A stretch of DNA of 16,633 bases, from assembly GCA_019428955.1 (NCBI GenBank), contig JAHYJF010000045.1, positions 1 through 16,633 on the forward strand. Reading direction: 5' to 3'. Positions within the stretch are counted from its first letter, which is position 1; each line of letters begins with the position of its first letter. This DNA comes from Burkholderiaceae bacterium. GTDB lineage: Bacteria > Pseudomonadota > Gammaproteobacteria > Burkholderiales > Burkholderiaceae_E. Below, piece after piece: positions 16,526 to 16,633 of the stretch. Under the pieces are notes generated by a model that was not told where the DNA came from, made no database searches, and saw only the letters and a program-made list of their open reading frames with translations. The position numbers and the translations under genes are program-made.

Positions 16526-16633
16526 ACGATAAGCCCGCCACCCCAACCCGCCCAACCCGCCCCAAGCCGGGAGAGCGCAGGTTGCAGATCCTCCAGACGC
16601 TGGCGGCGATGCCCCAGGAACCGGGCACCGACC
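16522..16633 (+). CDS. slmA: Nucleoid occlusion factor SlmA, N-terminal fragment (runs off the window)
   Basis: The last 112 bases encode 37 residues and one extra base of an open frame beginning MNDKPATPTRP. The segment KPGERRLQILQTLAAMPQEPG matches the start of SlmA, the TetR-family protein that binds DNA and blocks FtsZ assembly over the nucleoid. The helix-turn-helix lies beyond the window, so the call rests on this short match plus its position after the nucleotidase and argB. The ATG overlaps the preceding stop by four bases. A TACAAT at 16467-16472 could be a -10 for an own promoter, but it lacks a -35. Confidence 0.8.
   Translation, partial: MNDKPATPTRPTRPKPGERRLQILQTLAAMPQEPGTD

Overview
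The window looks like an ordinary housekeeping stretch of a GC-rich proteobacterial chromosome, most likely a betaproteobacterium. The pointers are an HslV that starts MEQFHG before the catalytic Thr, a SAH riboswitch in front of ahcY, a DksA with a degenerate zinc finger, an ArgB with an N-terminal helix, and the gene order dapF-DUF484-xerC ... dksA ... hslVU ... argB ... slmA. A Rhodocyclales-type lineage is plausible, but this is inference from gene content and not a phylogeny.

Layout: (1) 1-2143, minus strand: metK, then a SAH riboswitch, then ahcY (3' end cut by the window edge). These are the SAM synthesis and SAH recycling steps of the methyl cycle. (2) 2401-7721, plus strand: two tandem LpxL/HtrB-type lipid A acyltransferases, dapF, a DUF484 protein, xerC and a COG0523/CobW GTPase. 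Four-base overlaps or short gaps suggest one or two operons. (3) 7888-11948, plus strand: dksA with a terminator-like hairpin, a protein with two STAS-like domains, then the hslVU protease operon. (4) 14695-11996, minus strand: a histidine phosphatase followed by a family I CoA-transferase with an extra C-terminal domain, convergent with hslU. (5) 14893-16633, plus strand: argB, a HAD-family pyrimidine 5'-nucleotidase-like protein and the start of slmA (cut by the window edge).

No intergenic gap exceeds 300 bases. The larger ones are 2144-2400 (divergent metK/lpxL promoters), 766-982 (SAH riboswitch), 14696-14892 (divergent phosphatase/argB), 8317-8493 (dksA terminator and STAS leader), 7722-7887 (dksA leader) and 9937-10060 (hslV leader). 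I see no tRNA, rRNA, insertion sequence, prophage or CRISPR array.

I did not find a convincing undescribed multi-gene system. The best leads are the CoA-transferase fused to a probable SpoIIAA/STAS-like domain, the STAS protein built from a duplicated helical-plus-STAS unit without the usual phosphorylatable serine, the DksA lacking most zinc ligands beside a COG0523 GTPase, and the SAH riboswitch that starts 17 nt after the metK stop.
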